The notes under the pieces are model-generated. The model did no database searches. It saw nothing but the letters and a program-made list of their open reading frames with translations, and had not been told where the DNA came from. Below are positions 43,377 through 55,778 of a stretch of 64,000 bases of DNA, in pieces (the stretch's first letter is position 1; each line of letters starts with the position of its first letter). The translations under genes were made by a program, and so were the position numbers. Source of the stretch: Okapia johnstoni (Eukaryota; Chordata; Mammalia; Artiodactyla; Giraffidae); contig CM044313.1 of the NCBI GenBank assembly GCA_024291935.2, forward strand, positions 87,791,001 through 87,855,000. The letters run 5' to 3'.

Positions 43377-43810
43377 ACCCCAGTAAGACAAGAGGGCAGA
43401 CCGACAGAAATCACAATCACAGAAAACTAACCAATCTAATCACATGTACCACAGCCTTGTCTAACTCAATAAAACTATGAGCCATGCTGTGTAGGGCCAC
43501 CCAAGACAAACGGGTCATGGTGGAGTTCTGACAAAATGTGGTCCACTGGAGAAGGGAATGGCAAACCACTTCAGTATTCTTGCCTTGAACACCCTGTAAA
43601 CAGTATGAAAGGGCAGAAGAATAGGACACTGAAAGATGAACTCCGCAGGTCAGTAGGTGCCCAACATGCTACTGGAGATCAGTGGAGAAATAACTCTAGA
43701 AAGAATGAAGAGACAGAGCTAAAGCAAAAACAACACCCAGCTGTGGCTGTGTCTGGAACTGTGTGGCTGATGGAAGCAAGGTCTTATGCTGTAAAGAGCA
43801 ATATTGCATA

Positions 43811-44530
43811 GGAACCTGGAATGTTAGGTCCATGAATCGAGGCAAATTGGAAGTGGTCAAACAGGAGATGGCAAGACTGAACGTAGACATTCTAGGAATC
43901 AGCAAACTAAAATGGACTAGAATGGGTGAATAGAACTCAGATGACCATTATATCTACTACTGTGGGCAGGAATCCCTTAGATGAAAAGGAGTAACCATCA
44001 CAGACAACAAAAGAGTCCAAAATGCAGTACTTGGATGCAATCTCAAAAACAACAGAATAATCTCTGTTCCTTTCTAAGGCAAACCATTCAATATCATGGT
44101 AATCCAAGTCTATGTCCCAACCACTAATGTCGAAGAGGCTGAAGTTGAATGGTTCTATGAAGACCTACAATACCTTTTAGAACTAACACCCAAAAAAGAT
44201 GTCCTTTTCATTATAGAGGACTGGAATGCAAAAGTAGGAAGTCAAGAAACACCTGAGTAACAGGCAAATTTGACCTTGGAGTACAAAATGAAACAGGGCA
44301 AAGGCTAATAGAGTTTTGCCAAGAGAACACACTGGTCATAGCAAACAACTTCTTCCAACAACACAAAAGAAGACTGTAAACATAAAAATCACCAGATAGT
44401 CAACACTGAAATCAGATTAATTATGTTCTTATCAGCCAAAGATAGAGAAGCTATATACAGTCAGCAAAAACAAGACTGGGAGCTGCCTGTGGCTCAGATC
44501 ATGAACTCCTATTTCCAAATTCAGACTTAA
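43811..44530 (+). pseudogene. BovB APE-type endonuclease domain, inactive
   Basis: Conceptual reading gives TWNVRSMNRGKLEVVKQEMA and DILGISKLKWTRMG, then a stop soon after. This domain nicks the target DNA to start target-primed reverse transcription. The position that is Glu in BovB proteins (GISELKW, a metal-binding residue of APE-type endonucleases) is Lys here (codon 43904-43906). Downstream blocks such as NPKKDVLFIIEDWNAKVGSQ and LIEFCQENTLVIANNFFQQH can be traced across further stops and frame changes. It starts about 550 bases into the element. Confidence 0.75.
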
Positions 44531-44531
44531 A

Positions 44532-46233
44532 TTGAAGAAAGTAGAAAAAACCACTAGACCATTCAGAGATGATCTAAAACAAACCCCTTACGATTATACA
44601 ATGGAAGTGAGAAATAGATTTAAGGGAATAGATCTGATACACAGAGTGTCTGATGAACTATGGACAGAGGTTTGTGACATTGTACAGGAGACAGGGATCA
44701 ACACCATTCCCAAGAAAAAGAAATGCAAAAAAGCAAAATGGCTGTCTGAGGAGGCCTTACAAATGGTTGTGAAAAGAAGAGAAGCAAAATGCAATGGAGA
44801 AAAGGAATGATATACCCATTTGAATGCAGAGTTCCAAAGAACATCAAAGAGTGATAAGACAGCCTTCCTCAGTGATCAGTGCAAAGAAATAGAGGAAAAC
44901 AATAGAATGGGAAAGACTAGAGATCTCTTCAAGAAAATTAGAGATACCAAAGGAATTTTTCATGCAAAGATGGGCTCAATAAAGGACAAAAATGATATGG
45001 ACCTAACAGAAGCAGAAGATATTAAGAAGTGGCTAGAATACACAGAACTGTACAACAAAAATTTTCTTGACCCAGATGGTCATGATTGTGTGATCACTCA
45101 CCTAGAGCCAGATATCCTGGAGTGTGAAGTCAAGTGGACCTTAGGAAGCATCACTACAAACAAAGCTAGTGGAGGTGATGGAATTCCAGGTGAGCTATTT
45201 CAAATCCTAAAAGATGATGCTGTGAAAGTACTGCACTCAGTATGACAGAAAATTTGGAATACTCAGCAGTGGGCATAAGACTGGAAAAGGTCACTTGTCA
45301 TTCCAATACCAAAGAAAGGTAATGGCAAAGATACTCCAACTACCACACAATTGCACTCATTTCACACACTAGTAAAGTAATGCTCAAAATTCTCCAAGTC
45401 ACACTTCAACAATACGTGAACCATGAACTTCCAGATTTCAAGCTGGTTTTAGGAAAGGCAGAGGAACCAGAGATCATATTGCCAACATCTGTTGGATCAT
45501 TGAAAAAGCAAGAGAGCTCCAGAAAAACATCTATTTCTGCTTTATTGACTATGTCAAAGCCTTTGACTGTGTAGATTACAACAAACTGTTGAAAATTCTG
45601 AAAGAGATAGGCATCCCAGACAACCTTACCTGCCTCTTGAGAAATCTGTTTGCAGGTCAGGAAGCAACAGTTAGAACTGGACATGGAACAACAAACTTCC
45701 ACATAGGGAAAGGAGTACAGCAAGGCCATATATTGTCACCCTGCTTATTTAACTTATATGCAGAATACATCATGAGAAACGCTGTACTGGATGAAGCACA
45801 AGCTTGAATCAAGATTGCCAGGAGAAATATCAATAACCTCAGATATTCAGATGATACCACCATTACGGCAGAAAGTGAAGAACTAAAGAGCCTCTTGATG
45901 AAATTTAAAGAAAAGAGTGAAAAAGTTGGCTTAAAGCTCAACATTCAGAAAACTAAGATCATAGCATCTGGTCCTATCACTTCATGGCAAATAGATGGGT
46001 AAACAGTTACAGACTTTATTTTGAGGGGCTCCAAAATCACAGCAGATGGTGATTGCAGCCATGTAATTAAAAGATGCTTACTCCTTGGAAGGAAAGTTAT
46101 GGCCAACCTAGACAGCATATTAAAAAGCAGAGACATTACTTTGCCAACAAAGGTCCATCTATTCAAGGCTGTGTTTTTTCCAGTGGTCATGTATGGATAT
46201 GAGAGTTGGACTATAAAGAAAGCTGAGCACTGA
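44532..46233 (+). pseudogene. BovB reverse transcriptase region, broken
   Basis: Frames 44532-44810 (FRDDLKQTPYDYTMEVRNRF, KKKKCKKAKWLSEEAL) and 44820-45245 (NAEFQRTSKSDK, CKEIEENNRMGKTRDLFKKI, GGDGIPGELFQILKDDAVKV) form the linker and RT start. 45589-45807 has motif B as GVQQGHILSPCLFNLYAEYI. Motif A is FIDYVKAFDCVDY, near 45537-45576. Motif C reads YSDD at 45844-45855 in place of YADD. 46021-46233 has the post-RT block [20 protein letters not shown]. Separated by stops at about 44811, 45244 and 45805. Length and order match the family, but the enzyme is dead. Confidence 0.88.
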
Positions 46234-46594
46234 ATAATTGATGGTTTTGAACTGTGGTGTTCAAGAAGAGTCTTGAGAGTCCCTTGGACTGCAAGGAAAT
46301 CTAATCAATGCATCCTAAAGGAAATCAGTCTTGAGTGATCATTGGAAGGACTGATGCTGAAGCTGAAACCAATACTTGGGCCACCTGATGCGAATAACTG
46401 ACTCACTGGAAAAGACCCTGATGTTGGGAAAGATTGAAGGTGGGAGGAGAAGAGGACGATGGAAAATGAGGTGATTGGATGGCATCACCGACTCAATGGA
46501 CATGAGTTTGAGTAAACTCCGGGAGTTGGTGATGGACAGTGAGGCCTGACGTGCTGCAGTCCATGGGGTTGCAAAGAATCAGACACAACTGAGC

Positions 46595-47890
46595 AACTGA
46601 ACTGTACTCACCTGAGTAGTTAATAAGATTTCCTATTATTAAAACTCAGGAGATTATGGTGAAAAAAATGTATGTCTGTGTATGTGTATATATATATTCA
46701 CATACAAGGGAGTTCTTTCAAGTAAACAGATAAAGATAATTTTAAAAGTATGTCTTGCCTGCATATGTCCTAGGGGTTACCAGTTTAAAAATATAATATG
46801 GCAAAGCTTTCACATTAATAAAACTGTTACAACAAAACTATCAAATATCTTAAAATACTGTTACAAGAATGTCCAAGACATAAGCTGCATACACCAAAAT
46901 GTAAAAGAGCATATGAGGAAATTTAAGTGAGAGACAACCTATATCTCCTGATTCAGAAGACATTATTATGTCCATATCAATACTCAATATTTCTCTTAAC
47001 ATTCACTGTAGCCTAATGAATATAACAAGATTATTTGGAGAATTTGGCAAGCCCATTTACAATTCTCATGGAAAGTAAATGTGCAAAAGAATAATCTACA
47101 GAAAATTTGTTAATGGATTATGTTATTCTCTTGTCTAAGGAGAAAGTAAAGATATTTTAATATATGTTGCAAATTTGTATTTCATCATCCTGTGCATGAA
47201 CCATTTATTTGGAAAAAGTGGTGTCTGGGACATGGTAAATGTATTCTGAATATTGTTTGTACTATATTATATTTTTATTAATTATGAATTATACATAAAT
47301 GATACTTACAGTGGTAATAAATTTACAAATATATATAAAATATGTAATTATTATGTATATAACTGATTATGTAAGACACATTAGGTATATACACATAGAG
47401 AGCATATATATACATACAGACACACACATATATATAATTATATTTTGGACATATTTATTAAAATAAATATTTACATGGAAATTGAGCTTATGTTATATCT
47501 GAGCCTAAATCATATTGATATGATATTCAATATATCAGCCTCCACATTTTAGAAAGTGTTGAGTTTCGCTTTCATTTTCATTACTTGAAATTAGCTTCAG
47601 AAAACTTTATATCTCACAAATTTTCAAATACTTTGTAGATTTTATTTCATAAAACATAAACTAGAATTCATTTAGGAACATGGCCTCTATATTTTAATTT
47701 TTCTAGTTAATATAGTGGCAATCTAGATTCTATAACAACCTTATAGTAATTGATTTATATTTTGTTTATAAATATCTTGTGAAAAGATATTAACAGAAAT
47801 GAGATTTTTTTTCTTGTGTACCATGGTCTTACTCAGTTCTTTATTTCCATACGTTTAAATTCTCACGTAAGCCAAATTACCTTGAATCTT
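46595..47890. other. Non-coding AT-rich stretch, no gene seen
   Basis: Contains TA/CA-rich runs around 47397-47440. No gene is visible. Confidence 0.55.
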
Positions 47891-48117
47891 GGGCTTCCCA
47901 TGTGGCACATGGGAAGAATCCAGCTGACAGTTCAGGAGACACAAGAGACATGGGTTCAATCCCTGAATTGAGAAGATCCCTAGAAGTAGCAAATGGCAAC
48001 TCACTCTAGTATTCTTGCCTGGAAAATTTCATGGATAGAGGAGCCTGGCAGTCGCAAAGAGTTGAGCAGGTCGCCCATAGTGTCGCAAAGAGTCGAGCAC
48101 AACTGAGCTACTTAGCA
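47891..48117 (+). mobile_element. Bov-tA SINE with a small tail duplication
   Basis: Head GGGCTTCCCATGTGGCACAT, B-box-like GGTTCAATCCC, Bov-A body and tail. Near the end, GTCGCAAAGAGTTGAGCAG and GTCGCAAAGAGTCGAGCAC (48054-48105) show a partial repeat of the tail block. Confidence 0.85.
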
Positions 48118-48368
48118 GGACACAACACTTGTATATCTCAAATGTCTTTTCACCATCAGAGAACATCAGTCTTTCTCCTTTTAAGTATAAAAATAGATTA
48201 GCACCTGTTTTACAAAATAATCATTTATATAAGGTTAAAGGTAATGTTCCTGGTGAATATGAACTAATAATTAGTATTGAAAAAATTCTACAAAGAGTTA
48301 AAGTCACAAGGTGATTTTGCCATAAAGTCCTGTCTCTGGCCCCTAGTCACTCCTTTCATTTAGAGGTG

Positions 48369-48531
48369 ACTTCACTTTCGCTTTTCACTCTCATGCGTTG
48401 GAGAAGGAAATGGCAACCCACTCCAGTGTTCTTGCCTGGAGAATCCCAGGAATGGCGGAGCCTGGTGGGCTGCCATCTATGGGGTTGCACAGAGTGGGAC
48501 ACGACTGAAGCGACTTTGCAGCAGCAGCAGC
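48369..48531 (+). mobile_element. BOV-A2 SINE, 3' monomer with AGC tail
   Basis: Starts in the TTCACTTTC linker, then one full Bov-A monomer and a GCAGCAGCAGCAGC tail. The 5' monomer is missing. Confidence 0.88.
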
Positions 48532-48593
48532 ACTATTGACCACCGCCATTATCAAGCTATCTTTAGATACATTCAGAGTTTTTATAATGTTGT

Positions 48594-49681
48594 AAAAACA
48601 AGCTTTGACTGTGTGGATCACAATAAACTGTGGAAAATTCTGAAAGAGATGGGAATACCAGACCATCTGATCTGTCTCTTGAGAAACCTGTATGCAGGTC
48701 AGGAAGCAACAGTTAGAACTGGACATGGAAGAACAGACTGGTTCCAAATAGGAAAAGGAGTACGTCAAAGCTGTATATTGTCACCCTGCTTATTTAACTT
48801 ATATGCAGAGTACATCATGAGAAACTCTGGACTGGAAGAAGCACAAGCTGGAATCAAGATTGCTGGGAGAAATATCAATGACCTCAGATATGCAGATGAC
48901 ACCTCCCTTATGGCAGAAAGTGAAGAAGAACTAAAGAGCCTCTTGATGAAAGTGAAAGAGAAGAGTGAAAAAGTTGGCTTAAAGCTCAACATTCAGGAAA
49001 CTAAGATCATGGCATCTGGTCCCATCACTTCATGGGAAATAGATGGGGAAACAGTGGAAACAGTGTCAGACTTTATTTTGGGGGGCTCCAAAATCACTGC
49101 AGATGGTGATTGCAGCCATGAAATTAAAAGACGCTTACTCCTTGGAAGGAAGGTTATGACCAACCTAGATAGCATATTGAAAAGCAGAGACATTACTTTG
49201 CCAACAAAAGTCTGTCTAGTCAAGGCTATGGTTTTTCTAGGGGTCACGTATGGATATGAGAGTTGGATGATGAAGAAAGCTGAGCACCGAAGAATTGATG
49301 CTTTTGAACTGTGGTGTTGGAGAAGACTCTTGAGAGTCCCTTGGACTGAAGGAGATCCAACCAGTCCATCCTAGCGGAGATCAATCCTGGGCGTTCATTG
49401 GAAGGACTGATGTTGAAGCTGAAACTCCAGTACTTTGGCCACCTCATACGAAGAGTTGCCTCATTCGAAAAGACCCTGATGCTGGGTAAGATTGGGGGCA
49501 GGAGGAGAAGGGGACGACAGAGGATGAGATGTTTGGATGGCATCTCTAACTCGATGGACATGGGTTTGGGTAAACTCCGAGAGTTGGTGATGGACAGGGA
49601 GGCCTGGCGTGCTGAGATTCATGGAGTCACAAAGAGTTGGACACGACTGAGCGACTGAACTGAAATGAACTGAAAAACAAG
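48594..49681 (+). mobile_element. BovB LINE, 5'-truncated, with target-site duplication
   Basis: The element is 48603-49672, flanked by aaaaacaag at 48594-48602 and 49673-49681. It starts in the motif A region (TTTGACTGTGTGGATC) and ends with GACTGAACTGAAATGAACTG. Low divergence and long frames suggest a recent insertion. Confidence 0.93.
48605..49658 (+). pseudogene. BovB reverse transcriptase 3' half, one frameshift
   Basis: Frame 48613-49374 covers the second half of the RT and most of the C-terminal region, and 49398-49658 holds the rest up to the natural end KSWTRLSD. Motif A is cut by the truncation (FDCVDHNKL remains). Motif B is GVRQSCILSP, where the usual QG is QS. Motif C is an intact YADD at 48889-48900. 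A single base is missing at about 49348 compared with other copies (TGAAGG against TGCAAGG), which ends the first frame. The truncated start and the frameshift make it inactive. It is the best-kept RT in this window. Confidence 0.9.
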
Positions 49682-49810
49682 GTATAATGTTTCTCCTCTA
49701 CAGAAAAAGGCACAAAGTTACAATGTTCAAACATATGTGATAATACATCAGGGGAATACCTGGACCTAAAAACCTTTTGAACTTTCAATGAAGAAAGTTT
49801 TGAAAGGACA

Positions 49811-50091
49811 TTGGAGAAGGCAGTGGCAACCCATTTCAGTACTCTTGCCTGGAAAATCCCATGGACGGAGGAGCCCGGTAGGCTGCAGTCCATGGGATCA
49901 GAAGAGTCGGACACGACTGAGCGACTTCACTTTCACTTTTCACTTTCATGCATTGGAGAAGGAAATGCCAACCCACTCCAGTGTTCTTGCCTGGAGAATC
50001 CCAGGGATGGCAGAGCCTGATGGGCTGCTGTCTATGGGGTCGCGCCGAGTCGGACACGACTGAAGCGACTTAGCAGCAGCAGCAGCAGCAG
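49811..50091 (+). mobile_element. BOV-A2 SINE, full length
   Basis: Two Bov-A monomers (49811-49927 and about 49954-50071) joined by the TTCACTTTCACTTTTCAC linker, ending in an AGC repeat at 50072-50091. No tRNA head. Confidence 0.93.
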
Positions 50092-50397
50092 AGATTAGCC
50101 CATGGTCCATTATGCATAGATTGTTTATGTCTGGCAAATAGTATAATTTAAATCAAAGTAAGCCAAACTTCAGGAAAAAGTTATTATGGTAATAAAATGT
50201 TTCTTTTCTGATCAACTGTTATAACTTTAAAATATTAGTTCTTAAAATTATTTTACTTTACTAAAATTATGTAATGTCCATTTAACTCTCTAAATGAACT
50301 TCTTTTCTGGGCTACTTTGAAATCAGTAAAAATTAAGCAGCAGACTAGGTAGCAGTGTTCTTACTGCTATCTAGCTATTATGCAAAACGGAAGATGT
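50092..50397. other. Non-coding stretch, no gene seen
   Basis: Nothing recognisable. Confidence 0.5.
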
Positions 50398-50635
50398 TAT
50401 TTAGTTGCTAAGTCATGTCTGAACACCAGGCTCCTCTGTCCATGGGATTTCCTAGGTAACAATACTGGAGTGCATACTACATTGCTTCATTCCTGCCCAA
50501 CTCTTTGTGATTCTGTGTACTGTAGCCTGCTAGACTCCTCTGTCCATGGGATTCTCCAGGCAAGAAGACTGGAGTGGGTTGCTCCTTGCTTTACCAGGGG
50601 ATCTTTCCAACCCGGTGATCAAGCCCATATCTTAT
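50398..50635 (-). mobile_element. Two fused antisense Bov-tA/Bov-A fragments
   Basis: 50398-50472 has the tail and part of a Bov-A body in reverse, with an internal deletion. 50478-50632 repeats the same order and adds part of the head. They may be one dimeric element or two insertions, and both are diverged. Confidence 0.75.
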
Positions 50636-50944
50636 TAAAACCCAAATGTGATTAAATTCGGAATTATGCTGTATATTCTATGGATGAAAGGATTTTAGCT
50701 GGCTGCCAATATGGAGAAGATAATTTGATACAGAAATGAAAGAGGACTCAGTTGCTTTGGTGATTTATAACACAAAAGAGAGTTTTATCATTTCTATTAG
50801 GAGAGGAATGTCTGTTTTCCAAAACATTTAATCATGTATATTTTTCTTAACTTATGCAAATATCTATCTCACAACACAAGTATATACACCACTGTTACAA
50901 GAGTGTTTGCAAACAAGAGCATTGCGTGTTTCTTTCAAGGTGTT
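50636..50944. other. Non-coding stretch, no gene seen
   Basis: Nothing recognisable. Confidence 0.5.
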
Positions 50945-51444
50945 ATTGTTAGTCACTAAGTTGTGTCTGACTCTTTTCGACCCCATGGACTATGGCAAAA
51001 CTGGCTCCTCTGTCCTCCACTATCTCCCAGAGTTTGCTGAAATCCATGTTCATTGAATTGGTGACTCTATCTAACCACAATATCCTCTGCCACCCCCTTC
51101 TCCTGCCCTCAGTCTTTCTCAGCATCGGGGCCTTTTCTCCAGTGAGTCAACTCTTCACATCAGATAGTCAAAGTATTGGAGCTTCAGTTTTAGCATCAGT
51201 CCTTCCAATGAATATTCAGGGCTGATTTCCTTTAGGATGGACTGGTTTGATTTCCTTGCAGTCCAAGGGACTCTCAGAAGTTGCCTCTAGCACCACAGTT
51301 TGAAAGCATTAATTCTTCAGTGCTCAGCCTTCTTTATGGTCCAACTCTCACATCTGTGCATGACTGCTGGAAAAAACATAGTTTTGACTATATGGACCTT
51401 TGTCAGCAAAGTGATACCTCTGCTTTTGAATATGCTGTCTAAGG
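50945..51444 (-). mobile_element. BovB LINE 3' end, antisense, diverged
   Basis: From the BovB 3' part (GTTGTGTCTGACTCTTTTCG) to the region encoding TNLDSILKSRDI. Short frames only. The flanks share just AAGGT, so no firm target-site duplication. Confidence 0.87.
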
Positions 51445-54400
51445 TAGGAAAATACTAATCTGATACACAAATTTCAAAATAATTTTGTTGTATATTTGTC
51501 CTATAGCTTATCTGCTTGTCTGATTTCCCAGTCTCTTTTACATGTGAAACCTGATTAATCTACAAGATAAATCCTACCAAGTGTCTGAACAGTTTTGATG
51601 CATGTGAGCTCTATATCAGATTGCCTTTACCAGAAATCTTTGTGTAGAGTGACACATTGGCTTACTCCATAAGTAGGTTATTAATATAAACATACTGAAT
51701 GAAAGGGCATAAACACAGAAGTATATAAAGTTTACGTGAGTATTTTATTTGGATGCCCCTTAATGCTACCTCCAGAATTCCTTATTCTGCTCCATTATGT
51801 TTTCTGGCTCCTTTTCTCCTACCTGAATTTCCTGTAGTGACAGCTGTTCCTTGTTGATCTTGATTTGGCTTTTGCATCTGGATTCATTCCTGGTACCTGT
51901 TCACACATCCCTGGTTGTCAGGAGGCTTAATTCCTGCTTTCTGGCATAAGCCCTTGCATTTATTCAGATTCTGCAATAGGTTCCCAGTAGTGTTTCTGTC
52001 TCTGTCCTTTCAAATCAGCTCACATCTATTTAAAGAACCCAATGCAGTCAATTACCCAGTTATACTCATGGAATATACTCCTGATTGGCCCCATGGATTA
52101 TACCATATGCAAATCCCCTTCTAGTTAAAATCCATATTTAAAGTTCTGCTTTCACACCAGAACTGGATCTTTGCCTGTGTGGCTGAGACCTTAACATTCT
52201 CCCTAGGTTCTGGCAGGTCTATGGCAGATTGTTAATATAGCACAATGCCTCAGATCAATAGACTGAAACATCTGAACTATTTCTACCATTCCCAATACAA
52301 GGATTGAAATACTTATATATCTCCATTGACTCAAATCAATGCAATACCTTTGTACTTTGGACCTTTGAGCCCTGATTCTCTTCTCTCAACTATCCATCAT
52401 CCTTGAATACCTTAAAATAAGACTATAGTTAGATCATTCCATCTTTAGTACAAATTTATCTCCCAACTAATCTCTTTTCTGTTGCATTTAAGATTTAAAT
52501 CACTTTTTGAATTTTTTTTCCCTTAGCAACACTTCCATATTATGGGTTTTTTTTTTATTTTTATTTTTTTTTACTTTTTATCTCTTTATTTTTTTCTTTT
52601 GATTTTTCATATATTTTAAGCTCTGAGGAAATATTTAAATTAATTTAAAACAAACATTTTAGTCAAATATACTTGTTTATGTATGTTTTCATCTCTAGGC
52701 ACAATGAAGCCATTGTTCTTATGTAATATGACATATTTTCTAATTGCCAGTTTTCTTTTTTCTTTCTTTTTTTTTTTTTTTTTGAGGGGCAGGGAGTTAA
52801 TTTTTTAGTCTGTTGCTTTTTTGCACTTTCCTTTTACTTCACTGGTGATGTGGCTACTAGATTAGAATAATTAGACAACTTTGCTTTCTCAGTTGCTGTC
52901 TTATGTACAGACTTTAGTATATTCCATGGTTTTGACCAACTTATTTATTAATTGTCTATATTTATATGACACTTATATTTATATTTATATGACAGTTGCC
53001 CTTTTAGGCCTTGAATGTTTTAAACTGTTTCTATTTTCATCAAGATAAACATATTTTTACCATCTCCAATCAAGCACAGTCAGGTTTATCACAGAAAATC
53101 ACCAAAAAGAGCCATCTTCTAAAATATTGAGAATGACCTCTCCTTTGTATGGAGGTCTTGAATCACATAAACCAGATATTGCTGAAATCTGAACGATATG
53201 TAATTTCATTCTGCTCCCTTTGCTGTGAAATATAGAACCATTGGTGTCATGAAATCGAAGAAGGATAAAAATGAAGGCCTTTATTGATAGAAGCATGTGC
53301 AGTTTATATTAGATTAAGAGGGATGGAAACAGATCTGTAGCTTTTGAAGTACATGAAAAACTACAGTAGCACCAAAGATACTAGCAGGTCAGAGGTGTAA
53401 ATGGAAATAACTACTTTAGGGACAGACTGCTCAAGATCCATATTGAAAATCTGTGTGTCGCATATTTCCAGAAAATCAATTTATTTTCAGTAACTTGGGA
53501 GTGCTATAGTTTATGAAATATAGTTATAGTTCAACTGTCAGCACAAAGCAGGATTTCAAAGTGAGTTCACCCCTGCTGTTTTGCTCCTTTAGGAAAAGAA
53601 CACACCAAATATTTTACTTTGCTATGCAATTTTGAGTTTTCCACCTAAACTCTTCCCACCAGATATCTTAGTATAATCATTCAATGTGTACAAATTAAAA
53701 TAACTTGAACTTATGTGTGAACATATTCGTGTGATAGCCATGAGTCATAAGTGAACTTGTCAAGCTGAATAAAATATTTAGACCAAATGATAAAACTGAT
53801 TATTTTTTACTTATCACTGACTAATAAGTGGAAGTAAGACTCTGCCTACTGAACACCTGCAAAGGTACCTGAAGATACCTTTGGGTTGCAGTAAATAAAT
53901 AGTAAGTTCCTACTTATGTAATAATATCCCTTCAAAATAGATTATAGTCAATGTACAGACATCTTGAAATATCTCCTTCAGTACTTTATAGTGCATAGTG
54001 GTAATGGGAAACATATGCCAACCTCTATTAGTATTTATATGGAAAAAAAAATCCAGTTCCCAGGATTATATATAGTATTATACCTTATTAATGATTAAAC
54101 AAAAAAGTATGTTATTAAATCAATCTATTATTTACTATTTGATCACTTTTGTATTTGAAAATAATATTTCTTAAAATACCTTGAATACATGTATATATAT
54201 TTATAAAATGTTACAAATTATCATGTCTATTTCAAATAGAATCTCTTTCTCTTAATAATATCAGGATTTATATTTCACCTATTGGTATCTGAAGAGTTTT
54301 CCTCCTCTCTTCCAAGAACACTAAACAACAAAAAAAAATATTTTATTGATATCTTGATAGCTAATAGTCTTTGTTTTCTTCCAAAGCCAAGACATAACAC

Positions 54401-54648
54401 ATTAACTTAGCTAAACTTTTGAATCTCCGTGGAGATGAAAATATGAGTTAGAATAAAGGAATGGTGCTGTAGAAGTACACAAATCTTCTATGGCTCATAG
54501 AGTTCAAATTTTACTAATGTACTTTTCTTGTATATCTTTTCTGTCAGAGGAATCCTATTATTCTGTAATAAATAAAAAGCAGATACTACCTGGAGATGGA
54601 GATAGGGAATACTTTTGCAGAGGTAATACATGTCTATAGTCCAGTACT
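51445..54648. other. Long non-coding stretch, no gene seen
   Basis: T-rich low-complexity tracts at 52544-52616 and 52756-52784. A 69-residue frame at 51915-52124 has no motif. Otherwise unique-looking DNA. Confidence 0.55.
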
Positions 54649-54949
54649 CAAAAGCCTTTACTGCTACTGCTACTGCTAAGTCATCTCAGTCGTGTCCAAC
54701 TCTGTGTGACACCATAGATGGCAGCCTACCAGGCTCTGCCATCCCTGGGATTCTCCAGGCAAGAACACCAGAGTGGGTTGCCATTGCCTTCTCCAATGCA
54801 TGAAAGTGAAAAGTGAAAGTGAAGTCGCTCAGTCATGTCCGACTCTTAGCGACCCCATGGACTGCAGCCTACCAGGCTTTTCCTTCCATGGAATTTTCCA
54901 GGCAAGAGTATTGGAGTGGGGTGCCATTGCCTTCTCCCAAAAGCCTTTA
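54649..54949 (-). mobile_element. BOV-A2 SINE, antisense, with perfect target-site duplication
   Basis: The element is 54661-54937, flanked by caaaagccttta at 54649-54660 and 54938-54949. The AGC-type tail appears as a CTGCTACTGCTACTGC run at the left. Confidence 0.95.
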
Positions 54950-55778
54950 ACCTTGTCTTAAACCTGATTTTGGCCAGAAATTAAGCATCGTATTTCAAGT
55001 CTACAATTTACATAAAATAGAAATACTCTGCTTAGGCTTTTTTCCCCAAACATAGAACTTGACAATTTAATAGAGAAAAAAGAGAAAGTGAGAGGACTCC
55101 CCCTTCCTGAGAGCAACAAAGGCGAAAAATGAACCTCTGAGTAGGAGGGAGAAAATTTGAAATCATCATGGTTTTTGTCAGACTTCTCCAATGGTGGTCT
55201 GGGAAGTTATTTAGAAAGTGTTTAACCCAGCATTGAGTATAGGATCTAAGTATGAATTAAACATGTTTAGAGGCTGTATTTAAAATATATATGTATACAG
55301 TGAGCATATAATTTTTAAAAGACAGGAAACTTAGCAAAGTTTATATTTCTTTGCTGACACCAATATCTAAGAGTCATTTCAAAGTCAGCTGATAAAGGGG
55401 ACATGTTGTAGTGGCTGATTCTTCTTTCCCTAGTATCCCAGTGATAGTATAGGAAGTTCTTCTAAGAGTGCCTGGTAAATGACAATCACTCAATTCATTT
55501 TAGCAATGCATAAAGTAAGCATTAATAATACAAAATGATAGAGCCATTGCATTATTCAGGAATTTGCATCCCATTTTCTCAAAATTTGCTATTTATAAGT
55601 GTAAGAATTGTTTCAGTCTCACTAGTACAGTGGATTTCCTAAAATATGACACTTCAGTCAAAGAGAAGATGTGCCAATAGCAATGGGCGATTTAACTGCT
55701 ATGTCACATATTGCCATATGTTTTCTGCTTTCTGTCCTTCTTATAGATTAACATACTTTAGTATGTTTCATTTTACAT
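54950..55778. other. Non-coding stretch, no gene seen
   Basis: Unique-looking AT-rich DNA. Confidence 0.5.

Larger units (their letters stand above)
43249..46594 (+). mobile_element. BovB LINE, near full length
   Basis: About 3.35 kb, the only copy in the window with a 5' UTR. In order: GC-richer 5' UTR with two 40-base repeats (43303-43376); a Bov-A-like stretch (43543-43608); the endonuclease region (about 43800-44530); a linker; the RT region (about 45170-46000); the C-terminal region; and the 3' end to ACTGAGCAACTGAACTG. No clear target-site duplication. Frames are broken in many places, so it cannot move on its own. Confidence 0.93.

Noticed and set aside
43536..43811. A new 91-residue gene
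   Set aside because: It lies in the 5' UTR and start region of BovB.
51915..52124. 69-residue plus-strand frame in non-repetitive DNA
   Set aside because: Short, no motif, and of the length expected by chance in a window of this size.
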